Shown: positions 5,425 through 5,680 of the stretch, one piece after another
Layout: every line of letters starts with the position of its first letter
Position numbering within the stretch: position 1 is the stretch's first letter
NCBI GenBank assembly: GCA_031290205.1
Contig: JAITNZ010000186.1
Coordinates: 1-5,680 of the forward strand
From: Spirochaetaceae bacterium
GTDB taxonomy: Bacteria > Spirochaetota > Spirochaetia > Treponematales > Breznakiellaceae
Direction of reading: 5' to 3'
Length of the DNA stretch: 5,680 nucleotides
Notes under the pieces: model-generated
Told to the model about the DNA's origin: nothing
Database searches by the model: none
Seen by the model: the letters and a program-made list of their open reading frames with translations, nothing else
Program-made: the position numbers and the translations under genes

Positions 5425-5500
5425 CAGAGTTTTTGAAAAAAGCATAGAGGACAGGCTCGGTAGGGCAGGGCGAGCGCATTAAAATGAAAAAATCAAGAAA

Positions 5501-5614
5501 GTCCGCAGATTTTGCGGATGGACGCAAAAGAAAGTCTGCGAATGACGCGAAGAAATCGCGAATACATAAGGATATTTTATGATTATTCCTGTACATTCGC
5601 GTCCATTCGCGGAC
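5501..5614. repeat. Degenerate decamer repeats with inverted arms upstream of ruvA
   Basis: GTCCGCAGAT (5501), TTTGCGGATG (5511), GTCTGCGAAT (5534) and GACGCGAA (5544) on the left face ATTCGCGTCC (5595-5604) and ATTCGCGGAC (5605-5614) on the right. GTCTGCGAAT-GACGCGAA (5534-5551) is nearly complementary to the right pair, so a stem with a loop of about 45 nt is possible. Units share a core of NTTCGCG/NTCTGCG ending in GGAC. A 61-aa open frame crosses this region and is a translation of repeats. The bases between ruvA and 5500 hold nothing else that I recognise. Confidence 0.65.
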
Positions 5615-5638
5615 AATTTAAAAATGCCGAAGAAGAAT

Positions 5639-5668
5639 GTCCACAGATACACACAGATTAACACAGAT
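5639..5668 (-). repeat. Three decamers, ATCTGTG type
   Basis: On the - strand the units are ATCTGTGTTA, ATCTGTGTGT and ATCTGTGGAC, an exact period of 10. They end in GGAC like the neighbouring ATTCGCGGAC unit. They look like a sister subfamily of the same intergenic repeat and may continue past the window edge. Confidence 0.7.
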
Positions 5669-5680
5669 GAAGAAAATTGC

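Noticed and set aside
5479..5664. 61-aa - strand open frame at the right end
   Set aside because: Its sequence is a translation of the decamer repeats (LICVYLW type), a common spurious call.

Overview
The window reads as a piece of a bacterial chromosome of moderate GC, most likely a spirochaete close to Treponema. That assignment is an inference from protein character: a cyclophilin-FKBP fusion with a lipoprotein-type leader, a RuvA starting MFNSIYGKI, and a short beta-propeller-like lipoprotein. No rRNA or other phylogenetic marker is present, so the genus is not proven.

Layout. Positions 1-191 are non-coding and hold degenerate TTCGTG repeats and a dyad/hairpin just before the first gene. 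On the + strand, 192-1442 encodes a LysA-type (diaminopimelate decarboxylase family) PLP enzyme and 1664-2143 encodes a YaiI/YqxD (DUF188) protein. Between them lies a compact cassette of 7-bp repeats with two long complementary arms. A 124-bp convergent gap (2144-2267) follows. On the - strand come, in transcription order, ruvA (5411-4818), a roughly 400-bp structured intergenic region (4817-4415), a dual-domain peptidyl-prolyl isomerase (4414-3359) and a beta-propeller-like putative lipoprotein (3341-2268). The last two are 17 nt apart and probably form one transcription unit with an attenuating hairpin between them. The right edge (5501-5668) holds degenerate 10-bp repeats ending in GGAC/GTCC.

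The genes are housekeeping: lysine/peptidoglycan precursor synthesis, protein folding at the envelope, and Holliday-junction processing. They do not form one pathway, and I see no defence system, phage, IS transposase or CRISPR array. The unusual content is in the non-coding DNA and in gene starts: a period-7 inverted-repeat cassette abutting yaiI; a PPIase gene with two plausible starts giving a lipoprotein and a cytosolic form; an intergenic block with tandem + strand terminators and mutually exclusive stems; a possibly leaderless ruvA; and a decamer repeat family at both ends of the window, one unit of which contains the lysA start codon.
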